Positions 11,101 through 20,072 are shown, counted from the first letter of the stretch. The stretch: 64,000 nucleotides of DNA from Burkholderiaceae bacterium (GCA_022843955.1 JALHMQ010000004.1:248001-312000); one strand, 5' to 3'. The notes: generated by a model not told the origin, from the letters alone. Translations and numbers: made by a program.

Positions 11101-14100
11101 CCGCGCACCAGCGCGCCATTGCTCGACTGACCGTCGATCGACATCGGGTCGGACAGGCGCGCGCCTGCCGCACCGAACGGATTGGCGCCGTTCGGGAAGT
11201 AGTTGATCGAACCGTAGGCCAGACGCAGATTGTCGAGACCGGAATCGCGCTTCAGGCCGGACAGCGACTCGGCCGTGACCGCGATCGCAGACGACAAACG
11301 CGTACGGTAGTACGTGAACCAGTTGGCGAAGTTCTGTGCCTCTTCGTCCCACGTGCAGACCGACCCGGTGCACTCACCGGAATTGGGCAAGCAGTCGGGA
11401 AGACCGTCGTTGTTCAGGTCGGGGCCAGTGCAGACCCGGCCGCTGGCCTTTGGATAGCTCATCAAGCGGTCACGATTGATCTCGACACGCACGTAGTTGG
11501 CGGGATCTGACTGTTGCGCCTGCAATTGCACCAGCGTCGGATTCGTGATCGGACTGGCCGGCGCGAAGACGTAATAGCGCGCAGGCGCCGGCACATCCAG
11601 GTTTGGAACCCACTGTCCTGCTGCGCACGATGATCCCACCGGGCGGTTAAGCGGGCAGTTGCCAGCAGTGCTGCTGCCGAGCGGGCAGCATTGTCCACTG
11701 GGCAGCAGATCGCTACCCGCCGGACAGGCTTGGCATTGCGAGCCAGCTTGCGTCGTACCCGCAGGACAGTCACCGAGACACTGTGCTGCATTGCTCGGAT
11801 TCGGCGTGGGGAAAGTAGGCGGACAGGCGGCGTAGCAGGTGGTGCCTGACAGCGTCGGATAGCCTGCAGGGCAGGTCCCGACACATTGATTGACGTTTGA
11901 CGGGTTCACCGTCTGTCCGGTCGGGCAGGCACTGATGCACTGGGCCGACGTCGGTCCGCCAGTCAAGGACGAGCCAGCAGGACATCCGCCATAGCAGGCG
12001 CCGGAAAGGAGCGTCGGGAAACTGCCGCCGCAGGCGCCGTTGCAGATGAGCGGATTGCTGCCGCTGCGCGTGTACCCGGCACCGCACTGCGTCAAGCATT
12101 GCGCTGCGTTGGACGGATTGACGTCGTTACCGGCAGGGCAGTTGGCGTAGCAGGTGCCGGCGGTCGTGCTCGTGCCGCCCACGCGGTTCGGATAGGAGGG
12201 ATTGCCGCCGCAGTCAAGGAAGCATTGCGTGGTGGTCTGCGCCCGGAACCCCGCGGGGCAGACCGTCCGGCACTGGGTGTTGCCGGGCGACGTGGTGCCG
12301 ACGACTGCGGTGCCCGCCGGACAGGCGCCATAGCACTGACCGTTGATCAGCGTGCTGCCGGCCGCGCAGGTCGTCTGCACGCATTGTGTCCCGCTCACGG
12401 AACCGCCGGTCGGGCAGCTCAAGCACTGCGCTGGGTTGGCCGGATTGCGGGTGCCGGTTGGACAGGCATTCCAGCATTGCCCAGCGATCAGGGTCGTACC
12501 TGCCGCGCAGGTGCCGAGACACTGCAGCGGATTGCTGCCACTGCGCGTGGTCCCCGCCGGGCACACCGTCAAGCACTGGCCGACATTGGCGGGATTCACC
12601 TCAGTACCGCCAGGGCAGCTCGAGTAGCAGAGGTTGCCGGACTGAGTCGTGCCTGTCGGGCACTGACCAAGGCACTGCGACGCAGTCTGCGTCGTGCCCG
12701 TCGGGCAGGTGCTGATGCACTGGGTTGCATTACTCGCGATCGTTGTGTTGGCCGGGCAGGCGCTGTAGCACTGGCCACCAATCAACGTTTCGCCGGAGCC
12801 GCAACTTCCGAGACACTGCAGGCCCGAAGCCGTTGTCCCCGTCGGGCAGTTGCTCACGCATTGCGCTGGATCGCTGGAGTAGATAGAGCCGGTGGAACAG
12901 GCGCTGTAGCACTGGCTGCCGATAACCGTGCCCGCACAGTTTGAAACGCATTGGTTAGGATTACTGCCGCTCACCGTCGTGCCCGCCGGACAGGCCAGAA
13001 GGCATTGCGATCCGGTGAGCGTGCCTGATGCGCAGGTAGTGCGCGACTGCGTCTGCGCCTGACGGACGCCGCCTTCGCTGTTGGGGTCGCTGCATAGGGC
13101 CGGGCCAGGCTGCGTTGTCGACCACCCCCCCCAGTTGCCGCACACGCCAGATTCTTGACGCCACTCCGTCACGGCAGCGGCAGTGGGTCGCGCAGACGTG
13201 GTGATCGCCGTCGATGGCCGCGGCGACAGCGTACGGTCGGAGCTGGGCTGCGGGGTGCTCGGCCGCGTCGACAACGCGCGATTGGTATCCGCCGGCCGCG
13301 CCGAACTGGGCCGCGTTGACGACGTGCTCGGGCTCGACGATAGTGCCGAGCCAGTGACGGTCGTCACCGTAGCGCCATACGACGCCACGGCGATCGGACG
13401 CGTGGTCGTGGTGCGCGCCTGCGTCGGCTCCACGATGCTCGGTCGCACCGACGACGTGCTTGCTTGCGTCGGCAGCGGCGCGTTCGGCCGTGACTCGGTC
13501 GTGCGGTCGGATGTCGGCAACGGTTGCGAACCGCGCGCAAAACTTGGCGGGTTGGTCAACGTGGGCGGCGTGGGTGTCACCAGGCACTGCTGCGTGCCAC
13601 CGTTGGCCTGCACCATCGGAGACGTGAACAAGTCTTGGTTGCGCGGTGTGGCCGCGGTATCGGTGACGCCCTGAAAGCCGCCCTCTGCCGGGCGCGTGGC
13701 CGTCAGGTACGCCGGCACCGCGGGCGGGTTGGCACCGGCGTTGATGCCAGTGCCCGCGGGCAGTCGGCGGTTGAGGTCGTTGCCACTCCCGTACTCGTAG
13801 TTCGGGCCGACATAGCGCATGTCATGCGGCGTGACACCAACACGGAAGCCATTCGCAGCGGTAATCGCTGCCGTCACGCCGTACTGGGAAGGAGGGAAGT
13901 TGCCGGATGCCCCGGCACGGCCGTTGTCGTTCCATGGCCGATAGGTGATTGCCGGGTTGTAGTACAGCGGGTTCAGCGTCGCCGAGCGATACACCCACTC
14001 GTTGTTCCGGTCGACCGTCAACGGCCCGGTGACCGTCCAGTCGCTGCCGTAGGCGGTGGCGCGACCACGCACGTTGACATTGCCGCCGCTGCTCTCGCCT

Positions 14101-14345
14101 GCGTTGAGACCGGCAGGCACGGGCAGGCGGATGTCTTCCATGGACAGGGAGTCGTCCATGATGAACGCGACGTTTGAATCCACCGAAAGATCGATAAATC
14201 GCGGCTGCTGCGTGAGCAACGACGGGTTGGGCGCCGCATAAGCGAGAGGCTGCAAGGTCAATGTTGCTGTTATGGCAGGCAGAAGCACTCGGGCGAGACG
14301 CTGTATCAGCGACACTTGCGTTAGGTGCGGTTCTTTTTGTGACAT
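8130..14345 (-). CDS. pilY1: PilY1-type pilus tip adhesin with large Cys-rich repeat insert
   Basis: At 2,071 residues this is far longer than typical PilY1 (about 1,100-1,200). Signal peptide at residues 1-38. A vWA-like N-terminal portion with a DxSxS-type site (FIMDDSLSM, near 65). A Ser/Thr/Pro/Arg-rich stretch (about 285-400). A long array of Cys-rich repeats of about 22 residues (about 438-905). A calcium-loop-like DLNNDGLPD. The rest of the vWA-like region (NYTIMITDGEW). The conserved C-terminal beta-propeller (YVGSNGGMLHAFDASG). PilY1 caps the pilus, controls extension and retraction, and binds surfaces. ATG 14,345 gives the signal peptide. Confidence 0.92.
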   Translation of the reverse strand: MSQKEPHLTQVSLIQRLARVLLPAITATLTLQPLAYAAPNPSLLTQQPRFIDLSVDSNVAFIMDDSLSMEDIRLPVPAGLNAGESSGGNVNVRGRATAYGSDWTVTGPLTVDRNNEWVYRSATLNPLYYNPAITYRPWNDNGRAGASGNFPPSQYGVTAAITAANGFRVGVTPHDMRYVGPNYEYGSGNDLNRRLPAGTGINAGANPPAVPAYLTATRPAEGGFQGVTDTAATPRNQDLFTSPMVQANGGTQQCLVTPTPPTLTNPPSFARGSQPLPTSDRTTESRPNAPLPTQASTSSVRPSIVEPTQARTTTTRPIAVASYGATVTTVTGSALSSSPSTSSTRPSSARPADTNRALSTRPSTPQPSSDRTLSPRPSTAITTSARPTAAAVTEWRQESGVCGNWGGWSTTQPGPALCSDPNSEGGVRQAQTQSRTTCASGTLTGSQCLLACPAGTTVSGSNPNQCVSNCAGTVIGSQCYSACSTGSIYSSDPAQCVSNCPTGTTASGLQCLGSCGSGETLIGGQCYSACPANTTIASNATQCISTCPTGTTQTASQCLGQCPTGTTQSGNLCYSSCPGGTEVNPANVGQCLTVCPAGTTRSGSNPLQCLGTCAAGTTLIAGQCWNACPTGTRNPANPAQCLSCPTGGSVSGTQCVQTTCAAGSTLINGQCYGACPAGTAVVGTTSPGNTQCRTVCPAGFRAQTTTQCFLDCGGNPSYPNRVGGTSTTAGTCYANCPAGNDVNPSNAAQCLTQCGAGYTRSGSNPLICNGACGGSFPTLLSGACYGGCPAGSSLTGGPTSAQCISACPTGQTVNPSNVNQCVGTCPAGYPTLSGTTCYAACPPTFPTPNPSNAAQCLGDCPAGTTQAGSQCQACPAGSDLLPSGQCCPLGSSTAGNCPLNRPVGSSCAAGQWVPNLDVPAPARYYVFAPASPITNPTLVQLQAQQSDPANYVRVEINRDRLMSYPKASGRVCTGPDLNNDGLPDCLPNSGECTGSVCTWDEEAQNFANWFTYYRTRLSSAIAVTAESLSGLKRDSGLDNLRLAYGSINYFPNGANPFGAAGARLSDPMSIDGQSSNGALVRGVRPFTEVTPPSAPGSNDRRQEVFDWLFSLRAVASTPNREALDSVGRYFQRSDTRGPWIQPANPTSWTSTEDPRDHISCRRNYTIMITDGEWTRAPWVPAAPQQPLVENAGTPLNSLSTTGPTIAGLGSATYTYNPATEVQFSTNASPGGTLSDIAHYYWRTDLRPEPEMTNSLRPIPPTAGSQGNPAFWQHMTPYLIGYGISASLDNDGTRQTIAASATAPQAISWPSVRLESRPAEDPFTIVTDRDTAPINCNYDPASNASGCGRVDDTFRAGMAARGDFLAATDVGRLAQSIAAAFGRINEIEGTATSLTGRSGTIQSGDRLFAASFRTNVWTGRVQSYDAVAYFTALSSGNEPASVDSRFPAPASRNMLTSTAVSTAATLPTGAANFTDLSPAQRGDLSNDPALLQWLRGDQSVEVRNGGDFRNRPPSEIMGSIVNSQPVYSKATDQGYQPARRPAAAASSAPNSYRDFLNLNRSSRPARVYVGSNGGMLHAFDASGNPLTNANYMNEVFAYVPRAVYPQLSTLASPGYVHRYLVDGPVVEGDIYVGGAWRTVLVGTTGAGPKGVFALDITQRSGSTATAMGTGNVMWDVAGSDTATNIEHLGHILQPGVIGSGRDGNWYYFVGNGNESTNDKARLLAINLSDGSIHVVDTDNVGGPDPANANVDQRPNGLGGVTPVYDANRNVIAIYGGDRLGRMWKFDLSNNNRSGWGSTLLFTASNGAGERQPITAAPRVLPHPLGGRMVVFGTGKLYERNDTADNTVQSVYGVWEKNISSPTTVIKSTLRQFTLASQVASSGERFRQLNGTDTLNWATDNGWYFDLVTSAGNIGERVVASPSESFGFANVTTFEPTSQGDPCLGGGTSFFYRLDVAGSFTRSPFANQGAVSNLPSNVPLNTVVASELPGGTVSGVQMMLRGAAGTMNTSTSLSSTQFGALGSSSTSSPLTNPCLLMDPNTKGILNQPIKSATPNCPVAPLRVWRDLPRSQAR

Positions 14346-14362
14346 GTCGTGCTCCTCGCCGA

Positions 14363-14953
14363 TCAAATGGTCGGCGGTAGATTCATGCGCACTTCAGCCT
14401 GCGCGCGGCCGAACGTGCCACCGTCACCACGAACTTCCGCGGTGATCCGGAACTTGCGCCACGTGCCGTCGAGCTTCATCAGGTTCGACGCGGTCTCCGT
14501 GGTGGAAATGTTGATTTCGAGTTCGCCCGTTGCGTCTTCGAACAGGCAGCGCGCATCGGCCACGCCGAGTTCGCCGGCAGGCAGGCCGAGCGAGCGATTA
14601 GTCGCCGGGTCCCAGTTGCTGTTGTCGCGCCAAGCGGCGGCGGCGTTTGCCGCGGGCGCTGGCACCACGGGCGGCGGATCGGGGTTGGCAGGATCCGGTG
14701 CAATTCCGGGCGGCGACACCCAGAGCAGTCGCTCGCAACTGCGCAGCGCGAACTGCGCGGCCGTATCCATCGACACCACTTGGCGCACGTTGGAGGCGAG
14801 CAATTCGTCCACCGTCCCGCGCCGCACCAGCAGCAGCACGGTAATGGTCATAAGCAGCAGCATCACCAGCACAATTGGCAGCACGATGCCGCTCTGTGCA
14901 TTGCGGCTTGGCGATTCAGGGCGCAGTTGCGTCAACATGATCAGTTTTCGCAT
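14363..14953 (-). CDS. pilX: Minor pilin assembly protein PilX
   Basis: A 196-residue protein with the PilX-type N-terminus: QSGIVLPIVLVMLLLMTITVLLL, lacking the usual Glu5 as PilX-like pilins often do, then the conserved ASNVRQ and AQFALRSCE pattern. It lies between pilW and pilY1, and its start overlaps the pilW stop by one base (TAATG). It is expected in the pilus tip/priming complex. Confidence 0.85.
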   Translation of the reverse strand: MRKLIMLTQLRPESPSRNAQSGIVLPIVLVMLLLMTITVLLLVRRGTVDELLASNVRQVVSMDTAAQFALRSCERLLWVSPPGIAPDPANPDPPPVVPAPAANAAAAWRDNSNWDPATNRSLGLPAGELGVADARCLFEDATGELEINISTTETASNLMKLDGTWRKFRITAEVRGDGGTFGRAQAEVRMNLPPTI

Positions 14954-15900
14954 TAGAGGGTGGGGCTAGGCTTGCCGCGCGCGCGGATGGCGAACGTCTG
15001 GCTGTAGGCACGCCGCACGCGACCGTCGTTGACGGTGACGGTCGGGATGGGAGCCAGCCCGGCGGCCTGGTCCGCCGTCTGTGGGCAGGGTGTGTAGGTC
15101 ACTGCGGCACCTTGCGCGGACACGCCCGCCTCCTCGGTGCGCACGAGCACGCACGCTGTGACGGAGATGACAAAGTCCCAGGGCGAAAACAGGGGCGACG
15201 GCGCGGCAAGGCCATTGATGTACGTCGCGGTGCGGATCGAGCGCGCCGCCGGGATGACATCTAGCACGGCCGGATTCGTGTATCCGAAATCGTCGAACCC
15301 GAAGAACACTTTGAGGTCTTCTACGCCAGTAAGCAGTGGCTGCTCGTCGGCCCCACCTGCGCAACGCAAGTTATTGCCAGCGACAAAGTAGTTGTTCTGC
15401 ACGACGCGGATCTGCGCAATCCTCGGCACATAGTTGCCGTTGGCAACTGCCTGCAGCGCGGGCTGCGTACCGACGCAGTCGTCGGTCGCCCCCTGGGAAC
15501 TGGCCAGCGCGTTGTCCGCCTGGTACCAAATGGCGATCGCGTCGGGCGCGCCGGCTACGGTCGCTGCGCACGCATTGTTTGGGTTGTCGCTGCCGAAGCG
15601 CGCGCCAGTGCAAGCACGCAACGTCGGTCCCTGGTAAAGCACATTGTTCGACAGGCCGCTGTACTCGGTGCCTATGATCTCGGAGAAGCCAGCGCGGCGA
15701 ATGGAGTTGCCGATCAGCGTCAGCGCCACCTGGCCGACGCTCTCGGCGGAAGCCACGTTCGTGGCCACCCGCGTCGACTGGTTGGATGCCAGATACAGCG
15801 TGCCGACCCCGAGCAGGATCAGCAGGCCGAGCGCGATTGCGACCAGCAGTTCGATCAGCGTGCGCCCGGCCTGGGGTGCAGAAGTGAGCAATAGACTCAT
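14953..15900 (-). CDS. pilW: Minor pilin assembly protein PilW
   Basis: A 315-residue protein beginning MSLLLTSAPQAGRTLIELLVAIALGLLILLGVGTL after removal of an over-extended N-terminus; ATG 15,900 sits four bases inside pilV. The prepilin motif is A.G|RTLIELL, with Glu at mature position 5. The body matches the PilW pattern of variable beta-rich sequence with several Cys residues. It acts in pilus priming with PilV, PilX and PilY1. Confidence 0.87.
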   Translation of the reverse strand: MSLLLTSAPQAGRTLIELLVAIALGLLILLGVGTLYLASNQSTRVATNVASAESVGQVALTLIGNSIRRAGFSEIIGTEYSGLSNNVLYQGPTLRACTGARFGSDNPNNACAATVAGAPDAIAIWYQADNALASSQGATDDCVGTQPALQAVANGNYVPRIAQIRVVQNNYFVAGNNLRCAGGADEQPLLTGVEDLKVFFGFDDFGYTNPAVLDVIPAARSIRTATYINGLAAPSPLFSPWDFVISVTACVLVRTEEAGVSAQGAAVTYTPCPQTADQAAGLAPIPTVTVNDGRVRRAYSQTFAIRARGKPSPTL

Positions 15901-16436
15901 GGTGAGACCCGTGCGGAGTAGCAGCGGAAGTCGGCGTCGTTCAGGAAGACCGTGGCACAGACCGGATCGACTGTGTTGGTGCCACCTGAAGCCGCATCCT
16001 GACGGCGCACGTCGCGCCAACCAACGGTGATCAGCGCATTCGTTCCCGTCGAAGTGACGTAGGCAACGCCATCGGGCAGTCGATTGCGCACTTCAATCCG
16101 GAACAACTCCCACTCGCGCGCCGCCACCTGGGCCTCCGTGCAGTTCGACGGCTGCGCGGTGGAGCAGGTGATCGTGCCCGATGCAGGTGGCGCGACAGCA
16201 GGACCCATGGTGAAGTTGTAATCGCCATCGTTGAAGGCGGTAAAGTTCACGGCAACGCGGTCCGCGAAACCACCCACCAGCACCGCAGCAGCGCGTCGGT
16301 CGAGCGAGTCTTTCTGCAGGCCAAGCGTGCGCAACTGCAGCCCGAGCAGACCGAGCATCGTTACGGCCACCAAACCGAGCGCGATTAGCACTTCGATCAG
16401 CGACGAACCAGATTGGCGCTTTACGAATGAACTCAT
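15897..16436 (-). CDS. pilV: Type IV pilus modification/minor pilin PilV
   Basis: A 179-residue prepilin-like protein with the motif QSGSSLIEVLIALGLVAVTMLGLLGLQ, characteristic of PilV (SLIEVL variant). It is downstream of the FimU-like gene by a one-base gap and overlaps pilW by four bases, so the operon is tightly coupled. Confidence 0.87.
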   Translation of the reverse strand: MSSFVKRQSGSSLIEVLIALGLVAVTMLGLLGLQLRTLGLQKDSLDRRAAAVLVGGFADRVAVNFTAFNDGDYNFTMGPAVAPPASGTITCSTAQPSNCTEAQVAAREWELFRIEVRNRLPDGVAYVTSTGTNALITVGWRDVRRQDAASGGTNTVDPVCATVFLNDADFRCYSARVSP

Positions 16437-16437
16437 G

Positions 16438-17055
16438 TCAGCACGAGATGCGAGAACTGGTTACTCGACCAGAGACGTCCACGCTCAGTTGACGGCACGA
16501 GATGGCCGTACCCTGAGCTGCTTGCGGATAAGCGATCCGTAAGTTGATCGCCGCACCACCGACATTGCGCAATCCATCAGGCCGAAAGGTGATGGCGGTA
16601 ACGCCGCCGGGATTGATGATCTGTGCACGCTGCGCGTTGCCGCTGGCAAGCGTCGGCTGAAACTGCAATCGGTCGTTGTCGTCGATCACGTTGGCAACGT
16701 CGGCTACGGCGGGCGCATCGTTGGGCACATCGCCCCACACCACCCAGCCGACCGCCCAGTCATCACCCGCGTAACCACTCGACGCGGCAGAGTCGCAGGC
16801 AGTTGCAGCCGCTCCTGGCACGCGGCACAGCGTGATGGGGATACCACGCCGGATCGCCTCGACGCGAGCGACTTCAAGCGACGCGACCAACGAGTTGGCC
16901 GCCTCCGACGCGCGCATCGAAGCGATGGTGCTGTTGAACATCGGCACGCCCACGGCCAACAAGATCGCCGAGATCGTCATCACGACGAGCATCTCGATAA
17001 GCGTGAATCCGCGGATTGCGCGCAGCGGTGTGGGGCGGGACAGCGGTGTAGGCAT
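16438..17055 (-). CDS. FimU/FimT-like GspH-family minor pilin
   Basis: A 205-residue pseudopilin with RGFTLIEMLVVMTISAILLAVGVP and a GspH/FimT domain (ANSLVASLEVARVEAIRRGIPITLC). First gene of the minor-pilin operon, the position of fimU/fimT. ATG 17,055 (MPTPLSRPTP) is chosen because the prepilin leader is short; the upstream extension is not supported. The divergent region to 17,306 must hold its promoter, but no clear -35/-10 pair was found. Confidence 0.83.
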   Translation of the reverse strand: MPTPLSRPTPLRAIRGFTLIEMLVVMTISAILLAVGVPMFNSTIASMRASEAANSLVASLEVARVEAIRRGIPITLCRVPGAAATACDSAASSGYAGDDWAVGWVVWGDVPNDAPAVADVANVIDDNDRLQFQPTLASGNAQRAQIINPGGVTAITFRPDGLRNVGGAAINLRIAYPQAAQGTAISCRQLSVDVSGRVTSSRISC

Positions 17056-17306
17056 GAGAGTTCCGGCTTCTATGGGCTGGATTATTGGGAGGAGTCGGCC
17101 GCGATACGAGCAACGCAAGCCACTCGGCCCAGCACTGCCGACGAACGGTGAGAGCGTGTGGCCCGCTAGGCTGACCAGCCGATGAGGCAATCCCGATCCT
17201 GCGACGGCAAGCGCGCGAATTTTCTGGCTTTTCAGCCGGTAATCGTCCGATTCCCGCCGGCCATCGTGATGTCGACAATGCCTTCACTTGCACGGAGGAC
17301 GACGCC

Positions 17307-17822
17307 ATGACGAAGAACACCACTCGCGGCTTCACGATGATCGAACTGATGACGGCGACCGCCGTGGCAGCCACGCTGGCCAGTGCCGCGGTGCCATCGA
17401 TGTCCAACATGGTGGCGCGTCACACGCTGTCGGCCACCGTAACTGACTTCATGATGGCCGTTGATCTCGGCCGCAGCGAGGCGATCACCAGCGGCTCGCG
17501 CGTGGTGCTGGCGCCCAAGGCGGGGCGCGACTGGTCGACTGGCTGGACGCTGTATCGCGACCTCAACGACAACGGCCAGCTTGATGCCAACGAGCCGATT
17601 GTGCGCGAGTTCAACCGCCCGGATCGGCGCGTGCAGTTTGCGGCTCATGGCGTGGTCGACACGGCGGTCATGAGCTTCGAGGAGACCGGGCTCGCGCGGC
17701 GTGCGGGCTCGAACGGACTGATGCTGGGTCGCCTGAACATGGTGCTCGATGGCCATGCCCGCACGATCTGCTTCGGCGCTGCGCGCGTGCGCGTGGTGGC
17801 GGATCAGCTCACCTGCACCTGA
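17307..17822 (+). CDS. GspH/FimT-family pseudopilin
   Basis: A 171-residue pseudopilin with TTRGFTMIELMTATAVAATLASAAVP and GspH features (MMAVDLGRSEAITSGSRVVLAP, CFGAARVRVV). GGAGG stands at good distance before ATG 17,307. It is divergent from the minor-pilin operon and is the last chromosomal gene before the transposon; its 3' end lies 144 bp from the left transposon terminus and is intact. Confidence 0.85.
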   Translation: MTKNTTRGFTMIELMTATAVAATLASAAVPSMSNMVARHTLSATVTDFMMAVDLGRSEAITSGSRVVLAPKAGRDWSTGWTLYRDLNDNGQLDANEPIVREFNRPDRRVQFAAHGVVDTAVMSFEETGLARRAGSNGLMLGRLNMVLDGHARTICFGAARVRVVADQLTCT

Positions 17823-17961
17823 TCGACCGCTATACCCCAACCGGCGCATCACCCGCAACCGGCGCCTAGTCCTCGATCACTCGCGCGCGGTGTTTTGTCG
17901 GTGATGAAGGCAGGCATCCGATGTTGAACTGACAGCGTCAGCCGTCATCAACACCTTCATT

Positions 17962-17966
17962 CTTCT
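17962..17966. repeat. Target-site duplication CTTCT (left copy)
   Basis: Five bases directly outside the left TGT end; identical to 63,255-63,259. Five-bp duplications are characteristic of Tn7-family insertion. Confidence 0.85.
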
Positions 17967-17990
17967 TGTGGAATCCCCGGCCTGTTGGCC
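17967..17990 (+). repeat. Left transposon terminus (terminal inverted repeat)
   Basis: TGTGGAATCC, then seven unlike bases, then GTTGGCC; matched in inverted orientation at 63,231-63,254. A six-base palindrome CCGGCC-TGTT-GGCCGG (17,977-17,992) is embedded in this end only. A second TTGGCC follows at 18,008. These are candidate TnsB-binding sites. Confidence 0.85.
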
Positions 17991-18543
17991 GGACTGTCCT
18001 AACGCGCTTGGCCGCTTCTGAGGGCTCCGGGGCAGTTTAGGGGACGTTTTAGCGCTCTTTGTCCGACAGTGCGTGTCCCTGTTCTGCAGGTTTCTGACGA
18101 CTTACGTCCCTATTTGCAGGGAGTGCGTAAGCACTTGATTAGACGACGATATCGATGCGGAATGAGCGCATTCGTGTCCGATGTGTCCGCGGGGTTGCGA
18201 ATGAACACTAAGGTGCACTGATGCGGTCTGCGCATCGTCGTGTTTTCCGCTCGGCAATGGTGGCTTTCGCTTTTGTCTCTTGGGCTGCGCAGCACGAACG
18301 GTCGTCCCCGAGGCAAGCCGGCATCAAAGCGGCTTTACGACTTTCAAGAGGACCAAGCTGCGGAGGTACGTCGGAGTGCCCATGCGGCCTTTAAGGTCTT
18401 TGCTGCTTGAGTTGGACGCGAGTCTCTTTCACGAAGCAGCAACTCACAGGTCAATCCTTTGCCAAAGCGTTTCTGCATTGCCTGGAGAACTGGGCAAGTG
18501 AACGGCACAAGCCATAAAAATGTCGACCACGCGCGGCCATGCG
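17991..18543. other. Non-coding left-end region with short direct repeats
   Basis: No supported gene. Two similar direct repeats, GTCCCTGTTCTGCAGG at 18,075-18,090 and GTCCCTATTTGCAGG at 18,106-18,120, are spaced 31 bp (about three helical turns), which fits subterminal transposase-binding sites. Small open frames in 18,280-18,556 lack ribosome sites and recognisable content. Confidence 0.5.
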
Positions 18544-19335
18544 TCAAGAGCTGCAAGCCATAAGCTCTAGCTTGAGAGCCTTGACGAGTTCGGCTTGTTT
18601 GAGAAGTTCCTCAACGCCCATACTGGCCTTGCCCATGATTCCGGCGGCGGGTGCTGCGCTTTTTGTAGCTCCGTCCTTTGCATACTGCTCCGCGGCTGCA
18701 CGAATCGCCTCAGCGCTGGGCGGTGCCGAAGAAATGCCGTCAAGTCGCTCCAAAATCTGAAGTCGGATACGGTCGACCGCACTACCAATGTCAGCAATTG
18801 TCGATGTCGCCGGCCTCCTGACGCTCGGGTCCTCATACTTCTGCAAAATGGCGAGTGCATCGTCAGTGAACGGCTCGATTGCCTTGTGCACGCATGAAAG
18901 TTGCCCGGCAGCGCGTCTATAGATGCTCCGCTTCTCGTCCCAGCGATATCGGTCTCTGCCGAGAAGTCCAAGTCCAGCCAGCCCACCTCCAGTGTTCAAT
19001 AGCCCCACTTTATCTGCAATGGCGCCAACAGCCGCTGCGATAGCGCCTACGAAAGTTGCATCACCGACATTCCAACTCACTTTAGATTTGGACTCAGCTG
19101 TCGTAACAACGCACCAAAGATAGTTCGACACAACTGCCTTTGCCGACGCCAGCTCTTGCCCTTTCACAGCAGAATCGTAGGTGGAGTCACACTTGGCTTT
19201 CGGTTTAGCCTCTCCGCCCTTTGCCGCTGCGAGTTGAGCGGAGAATGGAACTAAGTCGTCAGGCTGTGGATGTGGTCTCACTGTTGTGCAAGCAGAAAAC
19301 GCAAGCGTCACGACAATTGCGCAGAGCAGTCTCAT
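18544..19335 (-). CDS. Hypothetical lipoprotein
   Basis: A 263-residue protein from ATG 19,335 with a lipoprotein signal (MRLLCAIVVTLAFSAC, lipobox FSA|C). The mature part has a Gly/Ala-rich hydrophobic segment (FVGAIAAAVGAIADKVGLLNTGGGLAGLGLLG, about residues 95-130) that could be membrane-inserting, then helical sequence. Not recognised. It follows the NlpC/CHAP-like hydrolase gene on the same strand by 26 bp, so the two probably form an operon acting at the envelope. Confidence 0.7.
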   Translation of the reverse strand: MRLLCAIVVTLAFSACTTVRPHPQPDDLVPFSAQLAAAKGGEAKPKAKCDSTYDSAVKGQELASAKAVVSNYLWCVVTTAESKSKVSWNVGDATFVGAIAAAVGAIADKVGLLNTGGGLAGLGLLGRDRYRWDEKRSIYRRAAGQLSCVHKAIEPFTDDALAILQKYEDPSVRRPATSTIADIGSAVDRIRLQILERLDGISSAPPSAEAIRAAAEQYAKDGATKSAAPAAGIMGKASMGVEELLKQAELVKALKLELMACSS

Positions 19336-19361
19336 GTTTGTCTCCCCGTGACGCCATCGAC

Positions 19362-20072
19362 CTAAGCGGGACTTCTCACTGCGATGCACCGATAGTGGTC
19401 TACGCCCTTCTTTCCGTGTAGCGGGTACCACTGCCGACTTACTGAATTCGATTGGTTTCCGCCGAGCAACTCATAGGCATCGCTCCGCATGGAGATGATG
19501 AAGCCGACATGGCCACCCTTCCTTGAGAACGACGGCCCGGATGACGTACCGCGCTCATACACGGCCAATGCGCCTCGCTTCGCTTGAACAGACACACCGA
19601 AGTCGGCCCAATCGACGGCTCGTACAGAGAACCGAGTCGGGTCGGTCTTTACTCTTGCGGCTACGTAGCACCAGTTCACGAACGCTGCACACCAGGCCGT
19701 TTCGTCTGACTGAGCGTCGTACGAATAGCGTCCGCCTTTCAGCGACTGGAGATACTCAACAATTCTCGGGTTTGCGCCTACCTTCCACTCATCGATATCG
19801 GCTTGCTCTTCCCGAAGCGCTACCGGCATCCAAAGTGGGTCGTCGGGGAGCGCACCCAAAAGACGCCCGTTCATTCGGGCAAGATGTCGGTGGAGCGTAA
19901 GCGCTCCAACGCGCGGAGCCTTCGGAAGCGCCAACACAGTTCCGACTGCCGGCTCGCCCTGTTCAATTGACGGAGCGTTAAGCGAACGGACGAAGTCCGG
20001 AGTAGTTCGCAGGAGCGTAGTGACGTCATCTAACCTGTCACCCCTCCGCCAGACGTACTGCTGAAGTTGCAT
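19362..20072 (-). CDS. TIGR02594-type NlpC/P60-CHAP-like cell-wall hydrolase
   Basis: A 236-residue protein. The N-terminal half contains a LysM-like module (VWRRGDRLDDVTTLL...VGTVLALP). The C-terminal half has a Cys-peptidase core of the TIGR02594 family: DETAWCAAFVNWCYVAA (Cys nucleophile), GHVGFIIS (His) and LLGGNQSNSV. Such enzymes cleave peptidoglycan and are frequent in phages and toxin systems. No signal peptide is visible, so export would need a holin or another route. It sits upstream of a lipoprotein gene. An envelope or lysis role is an inference. Confidence 0.75.
   Translation of the reverse strand: MQLQQYVWRRGDRLDDVTTLLRTTPDFVRSLNAPSIEQGEPAVGTVLALPKAPRVGALTLHRHLARMNGRLLGALPDDPLWMPVALREEQADIDEWKVGANPRIVEYLQSLKGGRYSYDAQSDETAWCAAFVNWCYVAARVKTDPTRFSVRAVDWADFGVSVQAKRGALAVYERGTSSGPSFSRKGGHVGFIISMRSDAYELLGGNQSNSVSRQWYPLHGKKGVDHYRCIAVRSPA

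Noticed and set aside
11640-13030. Periodic repeats considered as a CRISPR array
   Set aside because: They are in-frame Cys-rich codon repeats inside pilY1, with no constant repeat/unique spacer pattern.
18280-18556. Small frames on both strands near the left transposon end
   Set aside because: Mutually overlapping, without ribosome sites or domain features.
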